Shown here in pieces: positions 34,464-43,522 of a stretch of DNA of 64,000 nucleotides. A model generated the notes under the pieces. The model was not told the DNA's origin and did not search any database. It saw nothing but the letters and a program-made list of their open reading frames with translations. The stretch's first letter is position 1, and each line of letters begins with the position of its first letter. Position numbers and translations under genes: made by a program. Source of the stretch: Pararhizobium capsulatum DSM 1112 (GTDB taxonomy: Bacteria; Pseudomonadota; Alphaproteobacteria; Rhizobiales; Rhizobiaceae); assembly GCF_030814475.1 (NCBI RefSeq), contig NZ_JAUSVF010000002.1, positions 124,001 through 188,000 on the forward strand, given 5' to 3'.

Positions 34464-35075
34464 ATGTCTGCATTTAGTATTGTTCACGATATAAGTATAG
34501 AATTGCAATTTCAGATTGCCAATTCTTTGCGAACTGCGCCTGACGTCGATTTTGATCTTGGTGCCGGCGTAGAAAAAATCAGTCTAGTTTCTCCTGGAGA
34601 GACTATCGCCGACGATACGATTGCCAGCCTCTATCTTTATCATCTCGACATAGACAAGTTTCAACGCAACCAGCGACTGTTGCCGGATCCGGTGAGCGAG
34701 CGTGCCTTCCGCCGCCCGCCACTGCCTCTGCAGCTGCGATATCTGTTCACGCCCGTCGGCGACGACGAGCTTACAAACCATCTGGTGCTCGGCCGGGTGC
34801 TGCAGCATTTCCACGACAATCCCGTGTTCTCGACCGTGTCGGGTGTTCCGATCGGCAACAGCTTCGGTGGTGCGAGCCGCGAAGTCCGCGTGCGCCCTGA
34901 CATGCTGTCGCTGGAACAGCTGACGCAGATGTGGAGCGCTTTCTCATCGCCTTTCCGGGCGGCCATATCGTTTCTGGTCGAGGCTGTTGCCGTCGATTCC
35001 GGCCAGCCGCCGATGGAGATCGTCCGGGCCGGCGAAATCATTCCGGCCGTCGGGCTGAAGAGGAGGGAGCCATGA
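34464..35075 (+). CDS. eCIS DUF4255 protein (Afp16/Pvc16-like sheath/tube terminator)
   Basis: A 203-residue protein with the DUF4255 domain, found in Afp16/Pvc16, which caps the contractile sheath-tube and determines its length. The family pattern is visible as LYLYHLDIDKFQRNQRLL, LPLQLRYLFTPVGDDELTNH and LGRVLQHFHDNPVF. It is the first gene of the injection operon. In the better-known Afp and PVC clusters this gene lies at the end, so the order differs. Its stop overlaps the next start (ATGA). Confidence 0.9.
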   Translation: MSAFSIVHDISIELQFQIANSLRTAPDVDFDLGAGVEKISLVSPGETIADDTIASLYLYHLDIDKFQRNQRLLPDPVSERAFRRPPLPLQLRYLFTPVGDDELTNHLVLGRVLQHFHDNPVFSTVSGVPIGNSFGGASREVRVRPDMLSLEQLTQMWSAFSSPFRAAISFLVEAVAVDSGQPPMEIVRAGEIIPAVGLKRREP

Positions 35076-35728
35076 CCTTGTTTGCCTCCCCTTTGCTCTC
35101 CGCCCGCCAGACCCTGGTGCAGGGCAAGGTATCCGAAGCGGTGACGGGTCGCAGGTTCACCGATTTCAAAGCGGTACTGTCTTTCTCTCACGGTGCGGGG
35201 CAGGGCATTCTTCCGGTCACGCTCCAGACAAAGCCCGGCGGGCATCATGCGCTGCATCTCGATCCGGTCCGCGATCTCCGGGACCTGTCGAAGAATGGTC
35301 CGGTGACGCTCACGCTGACGGTGACCGTCCCCGGGCGCGATCCGCTCGTGCAAGCCAAGAAGATTCCGGCTGCGAAATTCGCGCTCATTTCGAGGCCGGT
35401 CAAGATCGGCACGCAGGTGCTCGACAGCCGCGTGATCACCGGCGCGCCCTTCGTGATGGATTTCATCTTTTCGGCCGCCCCTGTCGGCCTGAGGGGCATC
35501 GTCCTGAACAAGAATGATCCGGATGCACCGCTGGCCGGCGTGAAAATCCGGGCCGGCACTGCGCCTGAGGTCCTGACGGCCGCCAATGGCCGTTTTGTTG
35601 TCACTGCCCTGCCGGTCACCGAGACCGTCGATATCGAGCTTGAAGGCGCAGGTCCCGCCGAAACCGTCGTCTTCCGACCAGACTACGACATTCCCGTCAA
35701 CACGATCACGCTCTCGCTTGGCAGCTGA
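35072..35728 (+). CDS. eCIS-associated protein with carboxypeptidase-regulatory-like domain
   Basis: A 218-residue protein. The ATG at 35072 overlaps the DUF4255 stop and has GGAGGGAG upstream, so it is preferred over a longer frame from 34931. Residues 1-130 form a predicted all-beta region of unknown type. Residues 140-218 resemble a carboxypeptidase-regulatory-like/transthyretin-like fold (GLRGIVLNKNDPDAPLAGVK, ANGRFVVTALPVTETVDIEL). A similar fold occurs as an insertion in the second sheath protein (near 39890-40130). It has no close counterpart in the canonical Afp or PVC clusters that I know. It may decorate the outside of the particle. Confidence 0.75.
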   Translation: MTLFASPLLSARQTLVQGKVSEAVTGRRFTDFKAVLSFSHGAGQGILPVTLQTKPGGHHALHLDPVRDLRDLSKNGPVTLTLTVTVPGRDPLVQAKKIPAAKFALISRPVKIGTQVLDSRVITGAPFVMDFIFSAAPVGLRGIVLNKNDPDAPLAGVKIRAGTAPEVLTAANGRFVVTALPVTETVDIELEGAGPAETVVFRPDYDIPVNTITLSLGS

Positions 35729-35747
35729 GCCTGCATGGAGTTTTCAC

Positions 35748-38219
35748 ATGGCTGAATATCTTGCACCCGGTGTCTATGTCGAAGAGATACCTTCCGCCAA
35801 CAAGCCCATCCAGGGCGCTTCCACATCGACCGCCGGCATGGTCGGGATGGCGGAGCGTGGTCCGGTCAATATGCCGACGCTCGTCACCAATCGTGGCGAA
35901 TATGCCCGTAAATTCGGCGGCGATCTCGATCCGCTGATCTTCACCGACGGCCGTGACGGACTGCCATACGGCGCCGAGGGCTTCTTCACCAACGGTGGTT
36001 CGCGCCTCTATGTGGTGCGCATCGTGGGCACCAATGCCACGGAATCGGTGTTGTCGATGCTGGCGCGCGACACCGCCATCGCCGCCGTGCCGACGCTTGC
36101 GACAGGGGCACGGCAAGGGGACACCCAGGTCGTGGTCGATGCGGCTGGCGGCCTGACGGAAGCCTATGCCAACGGCCTTCTCCTCTCTGATGGCACGACA
36201 AGCGAAATGGTGGCCTTCGACGGCGCGGCCTTCACATCCCAGGTAGAGATCGGGGGAGGGCTAGCGAGCCTCTTCCCGGCGGCAAGCACCGTCACGGTCC
36301 AGGATGTCACGCCGCTTGCCGCGGTCCTGACCGCCAACCATGCGGTCGGCGCGACCGTTCTCACCATCGATGACGTGGCCGGCATTGCCGCCAATGACGT
36401 TCTGTTGATCCATGGCCCCCTGGGTGAAGATGACAACAGCGAGTTCGTTACGGTTGCTACGACGGACAACGGAGTCGTCCCGCAAACGATCACGCTGGTG
36501 TCGGGGCTGACGTTGGCGCATGGCACGGATTCGATCCTGTCGACGGTGGCAGATGCGGCGCCCGCGGTGGCAACGACCCTGACGGCGCCGGCGGGAGGAT
36601 CCGGTGCGGCGGCCTACCTGACGCTCGCCTCGACCGCCGGAATTGCCGATGGGCAGTTGCTGATGTTCGCGAACGGGCCAACGACCGCCTATGGCACGAT
36701 CACGCGCCTGGTGACGGTGATGACGCTGGCGGCACAGCTTGCCAACAATTACCCGGCGGGTGCGGCGCTCACGGCTTCGCTTCCGGTTCTCGATATCCAT
36801 GCCCGCTGGCCTGGAGACTGGGGCAACCGGCTTCGGGTCACCGCGGGCTCCACCCCTCTGGTCAAGACCACGATCGGGGCTGCTGCGGCTGCCGGGGCAA
36901 CCACGATCACCCTTGCGACCGCCTTCGGCCTGTTCGCCGGCTCGGTCATTTCCATCGGCGGCACGCAGACGGCGGAAGTTGCAGCGGTCAACACGACGAC
37001 GGGTCTCGTCACGCTCGCGGCGGGATTGACAGCGGCTGCTGCCGTTGGCGCCGCCGTGGTGAGCGGCGAGTTTTCGCTGCTGGTGGAACGGACGGACAGC
37101 GCCAGCGGCAAGGTGGTGGAGAGCGAATTCTTCGAACGGCTGTCGATGGCATCAGAGCATCCGCGCTACGCGTTGAAGGTGGTGGGCAGCTGGGACACGG
37201 CGACCGACCGGCCTTCGGATTCCGGCGGGTCGCAAACCATTCGCCTGACCGACAATGCCGATGCGACGACACGCATCCTGCCACTCGTCACTGGCGTGCC
37301 ACGCAATCTGGCAGGCGGGAACGATGACGTGGGTACCGTCAACGACACCGTCTATATCGGCACCTTCGGCAATGATCCGGGTGCACGGTCCGGAATACAG
37401 GCGCTGGAAAACGAACCGGCGATCAACATCGTCGCGGTGCCAGGACGCACCTCGCTTGTGGTGCAGAAGGCGCTGGTCGATCACTGCGAAAAGATGCGCT
37501 ACCGCTTTGCCGCCGTCGATGTGCCGCTGGGCAGCAACCTCGAACAGGCAAGGGCGCACCGGCAGAATTTCGATTCAACTCGCGTCGCCGTGTACTATCC
37601 GGGACTGGTCATTCCCGACCGGTTCCGCCAGCCCGGCGACCGGATGGCGATCTCGTCTTCGGGCCACATGCTCGGCGTCTATGCGCGGACGGACAATACC
37701 CGTGGCGTGCACAAGGCCCCCGCCAACGAGGTGATCCAGGGCATTCTCGGTTTCGAGACGGCGCTGACAAAGGGGGAGCAGGATATCCTCAACCCGATCA
37801 ACCTCAATTGCCACCGCGATTTCCGGTCGGAAAACCGGGGCCTCAGGGTTTATGGCGCGCGGGTGGCGACCTCCGATCCGGAATGGAAATACATCAATGT
37901 CCGGCGGTTGCTGCTGTTCATCGAGCAATCTCTCGACACCGGCCTGCAATGGGCGGTTTTCGAGCCCAACGACACGCCGCTGTGGGATCAGGTCAAGCAG
38001 TCCATAACAGCGTTTCTCGATACGGTCTGGCGCTCCGGTGCGCTGGAAGGGCAGACCCGCGAAGAGGCCTTCTTCGTTAACATCGGCTACAACGTGACCA
38101 TGGAACAGGCCGATATCGACAACGGCCGGCTGATCGTCGAGATCGGCGTCGCGCCCGTCAAGCCAGCCGAATACGTGATTGTCCGCATCAGCCAGAAAAC
38201 CCGTGAAGCAACGTCGTGA
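35748..38219 (+). CDS. eCIS sheath protein 1 with large insertion
   Basis: An 823-residue tail sheath protein, roughly twice the usual size. The N-terminus MAEYLAPGVYVEEIPSANKP is the sheath signature, and the C-terminal part is typical (FGNDPGARSGIQALENEPAI, LGSNLEQARAHRQNF, GVHKAPANEVIQGILGFE, WKYINVRRLLLFIEQSLDTG). Residues about 115-440 are a long insertion made of repeated beta-rich units (VVDAAGGLTEAYANGLLLSD, TLAHGTDSILSTVADA), consistent with an extra domain exposed on the outside. It would contract to drive the inner tube. ATG 35748 is chosen from GGAG 7 bases upstream. Confidence 0.93.
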   Translation: MAEYLAPGVYVEEIPSANKPIQGASTSTAGMVGMAERGPVNMPTLVTNRGEYARKFGGDLDPLIFTDGRDGLPYGAEGFFTNGGSRLYVVRIVGTNATESVLSMLARDTAIAAVPTLATGARQGDTQVVVDAAGGLTEAYANGLLLSDGTTSEMVAFDGAAFTSQVEIGGGLASLFPAASTVTVQDVTPLAAVLTANHAVGATVLTIDDVAGIAANDVLLIHGPLGEDDNSEFVTVATTDNGVVPQTITLVSGLTLAHGTDSILSTVADAAPAVATTLTAPAGGSGAAAYLTLASTAGIADGQLLMFANGPTTAYGTITRLVTVMTLAAQLANNYPAGAALTASLPVLDIHARWPGDWGNRLRVTAGSTPLVKTTIGAAAAAGATTITLATAFGLFAGSVISIGGTQTAEVAAVNTTTGLVTLAAGLTAAAAVGAAVVSGEFSLLVERTDSASGKVVESEFFERLSMASEHPRYALKVVGSWDTATDRPSDSGGSQTIRLTDNADATTRILPLVTGVPRNLAGGNDDVGTVNDTVYIGTFGNDPGARSGIQALENEPAINIVAVPGRTSLVVQKALVDHCEKMRYRFAAVDVPLGSNLEQARAHRQNFDSTRVAVYYPGLVIPDRFRQPGDRMAISSSGHMLGVYARTDNTRGVHKAPANEVIQGILGFETALTKGEQDILNPINLNCHRDFRSENRGLRVYGARVATSDPEWKYINVRRLLLFIEQSLDTGLQWAVFEPNDTPLWDQVKQSITAFLDTVWRSGALEGQTREEAFFVNIGYNVTMEQADIDNGRLIVEIGVAPVKPAEYVIVRISQKTREATS

Positions 38220-38243
38220 TGACGGCTGCCAAGGAGAAAATCC

Positions 38244-38681
38244 ATGCCAGAGCGCAATGATCCCTATGCTCAATTCAACTTCGTCCTCGAGATCGATGGC
38301 ATCGATTCCGCCGGCTTCTCGGAAGTGAGCGGCATCAACTCGGAAAGCGACATCATCGAATATCGCGAGGGCTCTGACCCATCGCGGGTTCGCAAGCTGC
38401 CGGCGCTGCGCAAGGTCGGCAATATCACGCTGAAGCGTGGCTATACGCAGAACCTGGAACTGTGGAACTGGCGCAAGACCACGCTTGACGGCATCACCCA
38501 GCGAAAGCACGGCGCCATCGTTCTGCGCGACGAAAAGGGCGACAACCGGCTGCGCTGGCAATTCTACGAGGGCTGGGTTTCGAAATATGAAGGCCCCGCC
38601 CTCAACGCGACGGCCAACGAGGCGGCAATCGAATCCATCGAGATCGCCGTCGAGACGATCGAACTCGTGCTGCCGAGCTGA
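38244..38681 (+). CDS. eCIS inner tube protein 1 (gp19/Hcp-like)
   Basis: A 145-residue phage-type tail tube protein. Family features are ERNDPYAQFNFVLEIDGIDS, AGFSEVSGINSESDIIEYRE and LWNWRKTTLDGITQRKHG, matching the T4 gp19/Afp1/Afp5 family. It forms hexameric rings that stack into the tube inside the sheath. A strong AAGGAG ribosome site lies 7 bases upstream. It sits between the two sheath genes; a second tube gene follows the second sheath, so each sheath is paired with a tube protein. Confidence 0.95.
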   Translation: MPERNDPYAQFNFVLEIDGIDSAGFSEVSGINSESDIIEYREGSDPSRVRKLPALRKVGNITLKRGYTQNLELWNWRKTTLDGITQRKHGAIVLRDEKGDNRLRWQFYEGWVSKYEGPALNATANEAAIESIEIAVETIELVLPS

Positions 38682-38686
38682 TCGCC

Positions 38687-40939
38687 ATGCTGTTGACACC
38701 CGGCCTCTATCGTCAGCCTGTCACGCCGGTTCGTCCCGTGGGTGCTTTGGCGCGCGGCGATATCCCGGTGATGCTCGGCTACACCCGCAAGGGGCCGCCG
38801 GGCGTGCCTGTCCGGCTGCATTCGCTTCGGGAGTTCGAGGATATTTTCGGAGAGGCCCTGGACCACGGGTTTCTCTGGCACAGCCTCAAGGGGTTCTTCG
38901 AAAACGGAGGGCAAACGGCCTATGTGCTGCGCATCGTCTCCGAAAGCGCGCGGGCTGCCCGGTCTGAGCGCGTGGATGCGGCGCAGGGTGCGGTGGAGGG
39001 CGCGCGGGTTGTCTGGCGTGCCACGGCATCCTTTCCCTGGCTTGCGATCGACCCACGAAAGCTGACCAGTGCGCTGCGCGGCGAGTCCGCTTCATGGATC
39101 CAGATCTTCGAGCAGGTTCTGAAGGAAGAGGGTGTTCGCAGCGATGACCCCGGCGCTTTCGGCAACGGTCTGGTTCTGAAGGTCGTCAGGGCATCGCGGG
39201 TTCGCACCGAAACCACCGACGAGGTCGTCGATGGCGGCAAGGCATCGTCGGTTCGCTCGCTGGCCGGGCTCGAAGCGGGCTCCATCCTGGAATTGACGCA
39301 GACGGCTGCCTCCGGGCTCACCGCCCATGCGGTCAGGATACCGGCCAAGGTCGATACGGCGCGCCAGCGGATTGTCTGGTCGGATAATCTGACCGCGGAC
39401 GGTCTTGACCCCAGCCGGCCGATCCGGGTGAGCAGCGTCGAATTCGACCTGGCGATTTTTGCGGAAGGCAAGCTGCAGCAATCCTTTGCCGCGCTTTCCC
39501 CCAACCCCGCCCATAGCCGCGCGATGGCAACGGTACTGCCCGCCTCCTGTCGTTCGGTCGCGTTTTCGCCGGCTGTCGTGCGCACCAATGGCGACAGCGA
39601 GGCCGAGGAAAAGGCCGCAGCCCGCATGAAAATGATCGACTGGACCGACGAGCATTTCTGGCCGCAGGAGGGAGATTATCCGCTTGCCGGCGGCGTGGAT
39701 GGACTGGATCGGATCACCCGCGAAAACTGGCTGTCGGCGCTTGAACCAATCAAGCGGCTTGCCGACGCCGCCCTCATCGTGGCGCCGGATATCGTGCTTC
39801 CCGAGGCGGGATTGCCGCCGCCCGATGCACCGCTCCCGGCCGTCCTTGACTGCTGCGTTCTGGAGCAGCCCGAGGCGGGCTTCCTGCTCGGCAAGGTCGT
39901 GAGCTACGACGACGACGGAAAGGAAATCCCGCTTGGTGGCGTGGCCGTGGATATTGCGGGGCCGGGGGGCATCGCCACGACCGGTAGCGATGGCCTGTTT
40001 GCGGTGTCCGACATCGGCCTTTCGCTGGTTTCGATCCGGCTCAACAAGCAGGGCTACGAACCGCTCGAGTTTCAGGCGCAGCCATTGCCGTTCATGCCAT
40101 CGCAACCGGTTGTCATGTCGATGGCGCCGCTGACCTCGCCCAAGGTCTTTGTCGCCGATGAAATCGTCGAGATGCAGGCGGCCTTGGCCAACCCGGAATA
40201 TGTCGGCCCCTACAAGGTCGCTCTTGCCGACCCGCCCGCCAGCGACATGCGGGCGGACCAGCTGGCGACCTGGCGCTCACGGCTTGGGGACAGCGCGCGG
40301 ATAGGCTTTTTCGCGCCATGGCTGAACCTGCCGGCCAAGGACAGCACCGGTAATCCGCTGTCGCTTGCCTGCCCGCCGTCCGGCCATGTGGCCGGCGCAT
40401 TTGCCGCGGCGGAAAACGCGACGGGCATCCATCGCACCGGCGCCAATCTTCAGCTGCGCTTTGTCGAAGGTGTCACGCTTGCCATCGACGATGCGACGCA
40501 GGAAGGGCTGAATCCGATCGGCGTCAATGCGATCCGTGCCTTTCCCGGGCGGGGCATACGCATTTTCGGCACGCGCTCGCTGTCTTCCGATCCCGAGTGG
40601 CGCTACCTTACGACCCGTCGCATTGTCGATGCGATCGAAAAATCGCTGGAGCGGGCGCTGCAGTGGATGGTTTTCGAACCGAACAACCTGATCACCCGCC
40701 ACAGCGTCCAGACGACGGCATCGATCCTGCTCGACCGGCTTTTCCGCCAGGGCGTGCTTTCCGGCGTGAAGGCGGAAGGGGCGTATTCGGCCAAATGCGA
40801 TCTCGAAAACAACAGCGACGCCAGCCGCGACGAGGGCAAGCTCGTGGTCGATATCGCTGTCGCGCCGACACAGCCGTTCGAATTCATCTATTTCCGCCTC
40901 GGACACGAGTTTGACGCCATTCAGGTCACGGAGCGCTGA
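38687..40939 (+). CDS. eCIS sheath protein 2 with inserted carboxypeptidase-regulatory-like domain
   Basis: A 750-residue second sheath protein. The N-terminus LLTPGLYRQPVTPVRPVGAL and LKGFFENGGQTAYVLRIVSE match the sheath fold, and the C-terminal part contains INAVGIRAFPGRGIRIFGTR-like sequence (GVNAIRAFPGRGIRIFGTRS), WRYLTTRRIVDAIEKSLERA and LRVLFRQG-like motifs. Residues about 400-480 form an insertion resembling a carboxypeptidase-regulatory domain (GVAVDIAGPGGIATTGSDGL). Relatives in Afp are Afp3/Afp4. It starts 5 bases after the tube 1 stop. Confidence 0.92.
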   Translation: MLLTPGLYRQPVTPVRPVGALARGDIPVMLGYTRKGPPGVPVRLHSLREFEDIFGEALDHGFLWHSLKGFFENGGQTAYVLRIVSESARAARSERVDAAQGAVEGARVVWRATASFPWLAIDPRKLTSALRGESASWIQIFEQVLKEEGVRSDDPGAFGNGLVLKVVRASRVRTETTDEVVDGGKASSVRSLAGLEAGSILELTQTAASGLTAHAVRIPAKVDTARQRIVWSDNLTADGLDPSRPIRVSSVEFDLAIFAEGKLQQSFAALSPNPAHSRAMATVLPASCRSVAFSPAVVRTNGDSEAEEKAAARMKMIDWTDEHFWPQEGDYPLAGGVDGLDRITRENWLSALEPIKRLADAALIVAPDIVLPEAGLPPPDAPLPAVLDCCVLEQPEAGFLLGKVVSYDDDGKEIPLGGVAVDIAGPGGIATTGSDGLFAVSDIGLSLVSIRLNKQGYEPLEFQAQPLPFMPSQPVVMSMAPLTSPKVFVADEIVEMQAALANPEYVGPYKVALADPPASDMRADQLATWRSRLGDSARIGFFAPWLNLPAKDSTGNPLSLACPPSGHVAGAFAAAENATGIHRTGANLQLRFVEGVTLAIDDATQEGLNPIGVNAIRAFPGRGIRIFGTRSLSSDPEWRYLTTRRIVDAIEKSLERALQWMVFEPNNLITRHSVQTTASILLDRLFRQGVLSGVKAEGAYSAKCDLENNSDASRDEGKLVVDIAVAPTQPFEFIYFRLGHEFDAIQVTER

Positions 40940-40941
40940 TC

Positions 40942-41460
40942 ATGGATTTTCTCGGACCGCTTCCCAGCTTCAACTTCTACATCTCCCTGATCGACGAGGG
41001 CGCCAGCGACTTTTCGAAAGTGCTGAGTGTTGCCTCGGATTTTCTTCTTGCCGGCTTTTCGGAGTGCACCGGGCTGGAGAGCGAAGTCCAGATCGAGGAC
41101 TACCGGGCCGGCGGGAAGAACGACCGGGTGTTCCGTTTCCCCACCCGCGCCAACTACACCAATATCAGCCTGTCCCGCGGCATCGGGTTTTCCGAGGATC
41201 TCTATCTCTGGCACGAGGGTTTCCTGAAGGGCGAGGGCAAGCGCAAGAACGGGATGATCTATCTCGCCAACGAGACCCGTGTTCCCATCAAGTGCTGGAC
41301 CTTCGAAAACGGCATTCCGGTCAAATGGTCCGGTCCGTCGCTCAATGCCACCTCGAGCACGCTTGCCATCGAGAAGCTCGAAATCGCCCATGAGAAGCTC
41401 ACCCTGACATTCAGTCCCGGCATGGGCGCGGCAGCGCTCGCCGGCGCGATAGGATTCTAG
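40942..41460 (+). CDS. eCIS inner tube protein 2 (gp19/Hcp-like)
   Basis: A 172-residue phage-type tube protein, longer than tube 1. Family features are DFLGPLPSFNFYISLIDEGA, FSECTGLESEVQIEDYRAGG and NLSRGIGFSEDLYLWHEGFL-like sequence (ISLSRGIGFSEDLYLWHEGF). It resembles Afp5-type tube initiator proteins that sit where tube meets baseplate. It starts 2 bases after the sheath 2 stop. Confidence 0.93.
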   Translation: MDFLGPLPSFNFYISLIDEGASDFSKVLSVASDFLLAGFSECTGLESEVQIEDYRAGGKNDRVFRFPTRANYTNISLSRGIGFSEDLYLWHEGFLKGEGKRKNGMIYLANETRVPIKCWTFENGIPVKWSGPSLNATSSTLAIEKLEIAHEKLTLTFSPGMGAAALAGAIGF

Positions 41461-41462
41461 CC

Positions 41463-41657
41463 ATGGTCGTTGAAATCAAGGTCGGAACGGTCGAAGCCAA
41501 GCTGACGGCGATGAGCCCCGACGTGCTCTTGTCGTCTCCCTTCCTGAACGAAGTCACACGGCTGGTGAAGGAGGAGATGAAACGCGATCAGGCGCTCGAC
41601 AAGCAGCGGGCCAACGACAAGACCATGGTGCGTCCGGCGCCCGGCAGGAGCCTCTAG
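41463..41657 (+). CDS. eCIS DUF5908 small protein (Afp6-like)
   Basis: A 64-residue protein, MVVEIKVGTVEAKLTAMSPD then a helical segment with NEVTRLVKEEMKRDQALDK. Small acidic/basic proteins with this start occur between the second tube protein and the LysM-type hub protein in many eCIS clusters and are classed as DUF5908; Afp6 occupies this place. The exact role is unknown. It starts immediately after the previous stop and ends just before the next gene. Confidence 0.8.
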   Translation: MVVEIKVGTVEAKLTAMSPDVLLSSPFLNEVTRLVKEEMKRDQALDKQRANDKTMVRPAPGRSL

Positions 41658-41660
41658 GCC

Positions 41661-42353
41661 ATGGTTCAGCTGACCTTTGAAAAATTGCGGGCGGACGGCA
41701 GCGGCGATGGCTCGGAAGCCATCACGGTGGAATATTCGCCGCCGGAACTGTCCTTCACCAAGGCGGCGCAATATGCGGAAGTCGCCATTCCGGGCCTTGA
41801 GCAGCCGATCCTGCAGTTCGTGCGCGGCGATGCCGAAACGTTGAACATGGACCTGTTCTTCGATGCCACCAGCACCGCGGTCGGTGTCACGAAGACGGAT
41901 GTCGCCGACGAGGTGAACCGCTTCTGCAAGCTGGTGACGATCAACGGCGAGACCCATATGCCGCCAATCGTGCGCATCACCTGGGGCGATGCCTTTCCGG
42001 GCAATGCCATGGGGCACAACTACACCACCGAAAGCTGCTTCAAGGCGGTGGTGCTGTCGGTCACGCGCAAATATACGCTGTTCAACACCTCCGGCGCCCC
42101 ACTGAGAGCCATCGTCACGCTGTCGCTGAAGCGCTACGCGACGATTGCCGAACAGCTGGACGACATCAATTTCCGCTCCGCCGACCACACGCGGCTGCAC
42201 ATCGTCATCGAGGGCGAGACGCTGCCGCTGATTGCCCATGACGCTTTCGGAGATGCGCGCAAATGGCGGGTGATTGCGGAACATAACGGGCTGGCCGAGG
42301 TGCGCGACCTGATGCCCGGAATGCGGCTCGAACTCCCGCCGCTGGTGCCGTGA
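41661..42353 (+). CDS. eCIS LysM-type baseplate/tail-tip protein (Afp7-like)
   Basis: A 230-residue protein. The N-terminal region (FEKLRADGSGDGSEAITVEY, SPPELSFTKAAQYAEVAIPG) is typical of the contractile injection system tube/baseplate protein family. The C-terminal 55 residues (FRSADHTRLHIVIEGETLPL then WRVIAEHNGLAEVRDLMPGM) form a LysM-like domain as in phage gp53/Afp7. It lies in the baseplate section and its stop overlaps the start of the hub protein. Confidence 0.9.
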   Translation: MVQLTFEKLRADGSGDGSEAITVEYSPPELSFTKAAQYAEVAIPGLEQPILQFVRGDAETLNMDLFFDATSTAVGVTKTDVADEVNRFCKLVTINGETHMPPIVRITWGDAFPGNAMGHNYTTESCFKAVVLSVTRKYTLFNTSGAPLRAIVTLSLKRYATIAEQLDDINFRSADHTRLHIVIEGETLPLIAHDAFGDARKWRVIAEHNGLAEVRDLMPGMRLELPPLVP

Positions 42354-43522
42354 TGAGCATCGATTTCTTCGCCAACCGCAGTTTTCTCGTACCCGCCTTC
42401 CAGATCAAGCTGGCGGGATCGGCGACCGAGAAGGAGGTGATTTCCGATGTTCAGGAGATCACCTTCACGGACGACATGGCAGCCCCGGGCTTCTTCGAAT
42501 TCGTCCTTCATGATTGGGACCCGGTCGAGAAATCCACCAAATATTCGAGCCCCTGGGATGCAAGCGGCCAGCCGCGCAAGCTCACCAATGGCGGCAGCGT
42601 GCCGAATTTCGAGCCGGGTGGAAAAGTCTCCCTGTCGTTCGGCTATATCGAGGACGGGCTCCAGCACATCATGGATGGCGAGATCGTTTCGCTGTCTCCG
42701 TCGTTTCCGGCAAGCGGCCTGCCGACGGTGCGGGTGCGGGCGCTGCATGCGGCCTACCGCGAGCTTCAGCGCATCCAGGTCGAAAAAACCTATGATGGCA
42801 CCTCCAAGGAGATCGCCACCAAGCTTTGTGTCGACAACGGCTTCGACGCCAAGTGGGATGACATCGAGAAGGAAGGCAAGCCCAAGCAGAAGGTCGCCAT
42901 CGAAGGCACGCTCTATGATGCACTGCTGGCGAAGGCCAAGGAATACGGCATGTTCTTCACGGTGCTGCCGGCATCGAAGGAGGGGGAGAAGCCGACGGTC
43001 AGCTTCAGCAAGGTCGCGTCCGGACAGGAGGCAGCCGTTGTCGAATTCGTCTGGGGCCGCACGCTCCTGTCGTTTACGCCGGTCATGTCGGCCTCGGCGC
43101 AGGTTTCCGAAGTGGTGGCACGCGGCGCCGATCCCGATGGCGACGGCAAGAAGAAGGCGATCGAGGCCGTCAAGAAATGGTCCGATCTCAACTGGGTCGA
43201 TGGCGCGCTCGGCCCAACCGGGCTTGCTGCTGCGGAAGCCGCCGGCAAGGGATTTCGCGAGATCATCAAGCCGGATGAAATCCACACGCTGGAGGACGCC
43301 GAGAAGGCGGCGATGGCGCGGCTTACGGAAATGGCCAACGGGCTCGTCACCGGCAGCGGAACGGCGATCGGCCTGCCCGAGCTTCGCGCTGGAAAGACCA
43401 TCTCGATCAAGGGGCTCGGCGCCCGGTTCGACGGCGTCTACCGGCTGACCCAGACCACCCACACAATCGGCGGGTCGGGCTACAGCACCAGCTTCCAGTC
43501 GCGCAAGGAGGTTCTGAAATGA
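42353..43522 (+). CDS. eCIS baseplate hub protein (gp27/late-control D, Afp8-like)
   Basis: A 389-residue protein of the phage late-control D/VgrG N-terminal superfamily, which forms the trimeric hub connecting tube to spike. It shows FEPGGKVSLSFGYIEDGLQH, PTVRVRALHAAYRELQRIQV and a typical late segment (KTISIKGLGARFDGVYRLTQ, TTHTIGGSGYSTSF). It starts at 42353, overlapping the previous stop; GTG 42350 is an alternative in-frame start. The next gene overlaps its 3' end (ATGA), a hub-spike pair. Confidence 0.92.
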   Translation: MSIDFFANRSFLVPAFQIKLAGSATEKEVISDVQEITFTDDMAAPGFFEFVLHDWDPVEKSTKYSSPWDASGQPRKLTNGGSVPNFEPGGKVSLSFGYIEDGLQHIMDGEIVSLSPSFPASGLPTVRVRALHAAYRELQRIQVEKTYDGTSKEIATKLCVDNGFDAKWDDIEKEGKPKQKVAIEGTLYDALLAKAKEYGMFFTVLPASKEGEKPTVSFSKVASGQEAAVVEFVWGRTLLSFTPVMSASAQVSEVVARGADPDGDGKKKAIEAVKKWSDLNWVDGALGPTGLAAAEAAGKGFREIIKPDEIHTLEDAEKAAMARLTEMANGLVTGSGTAIGLPELRAGKTISIKGLGARFDGVYRLTQTTHTIGGSGYSTSFQSRKEVLK

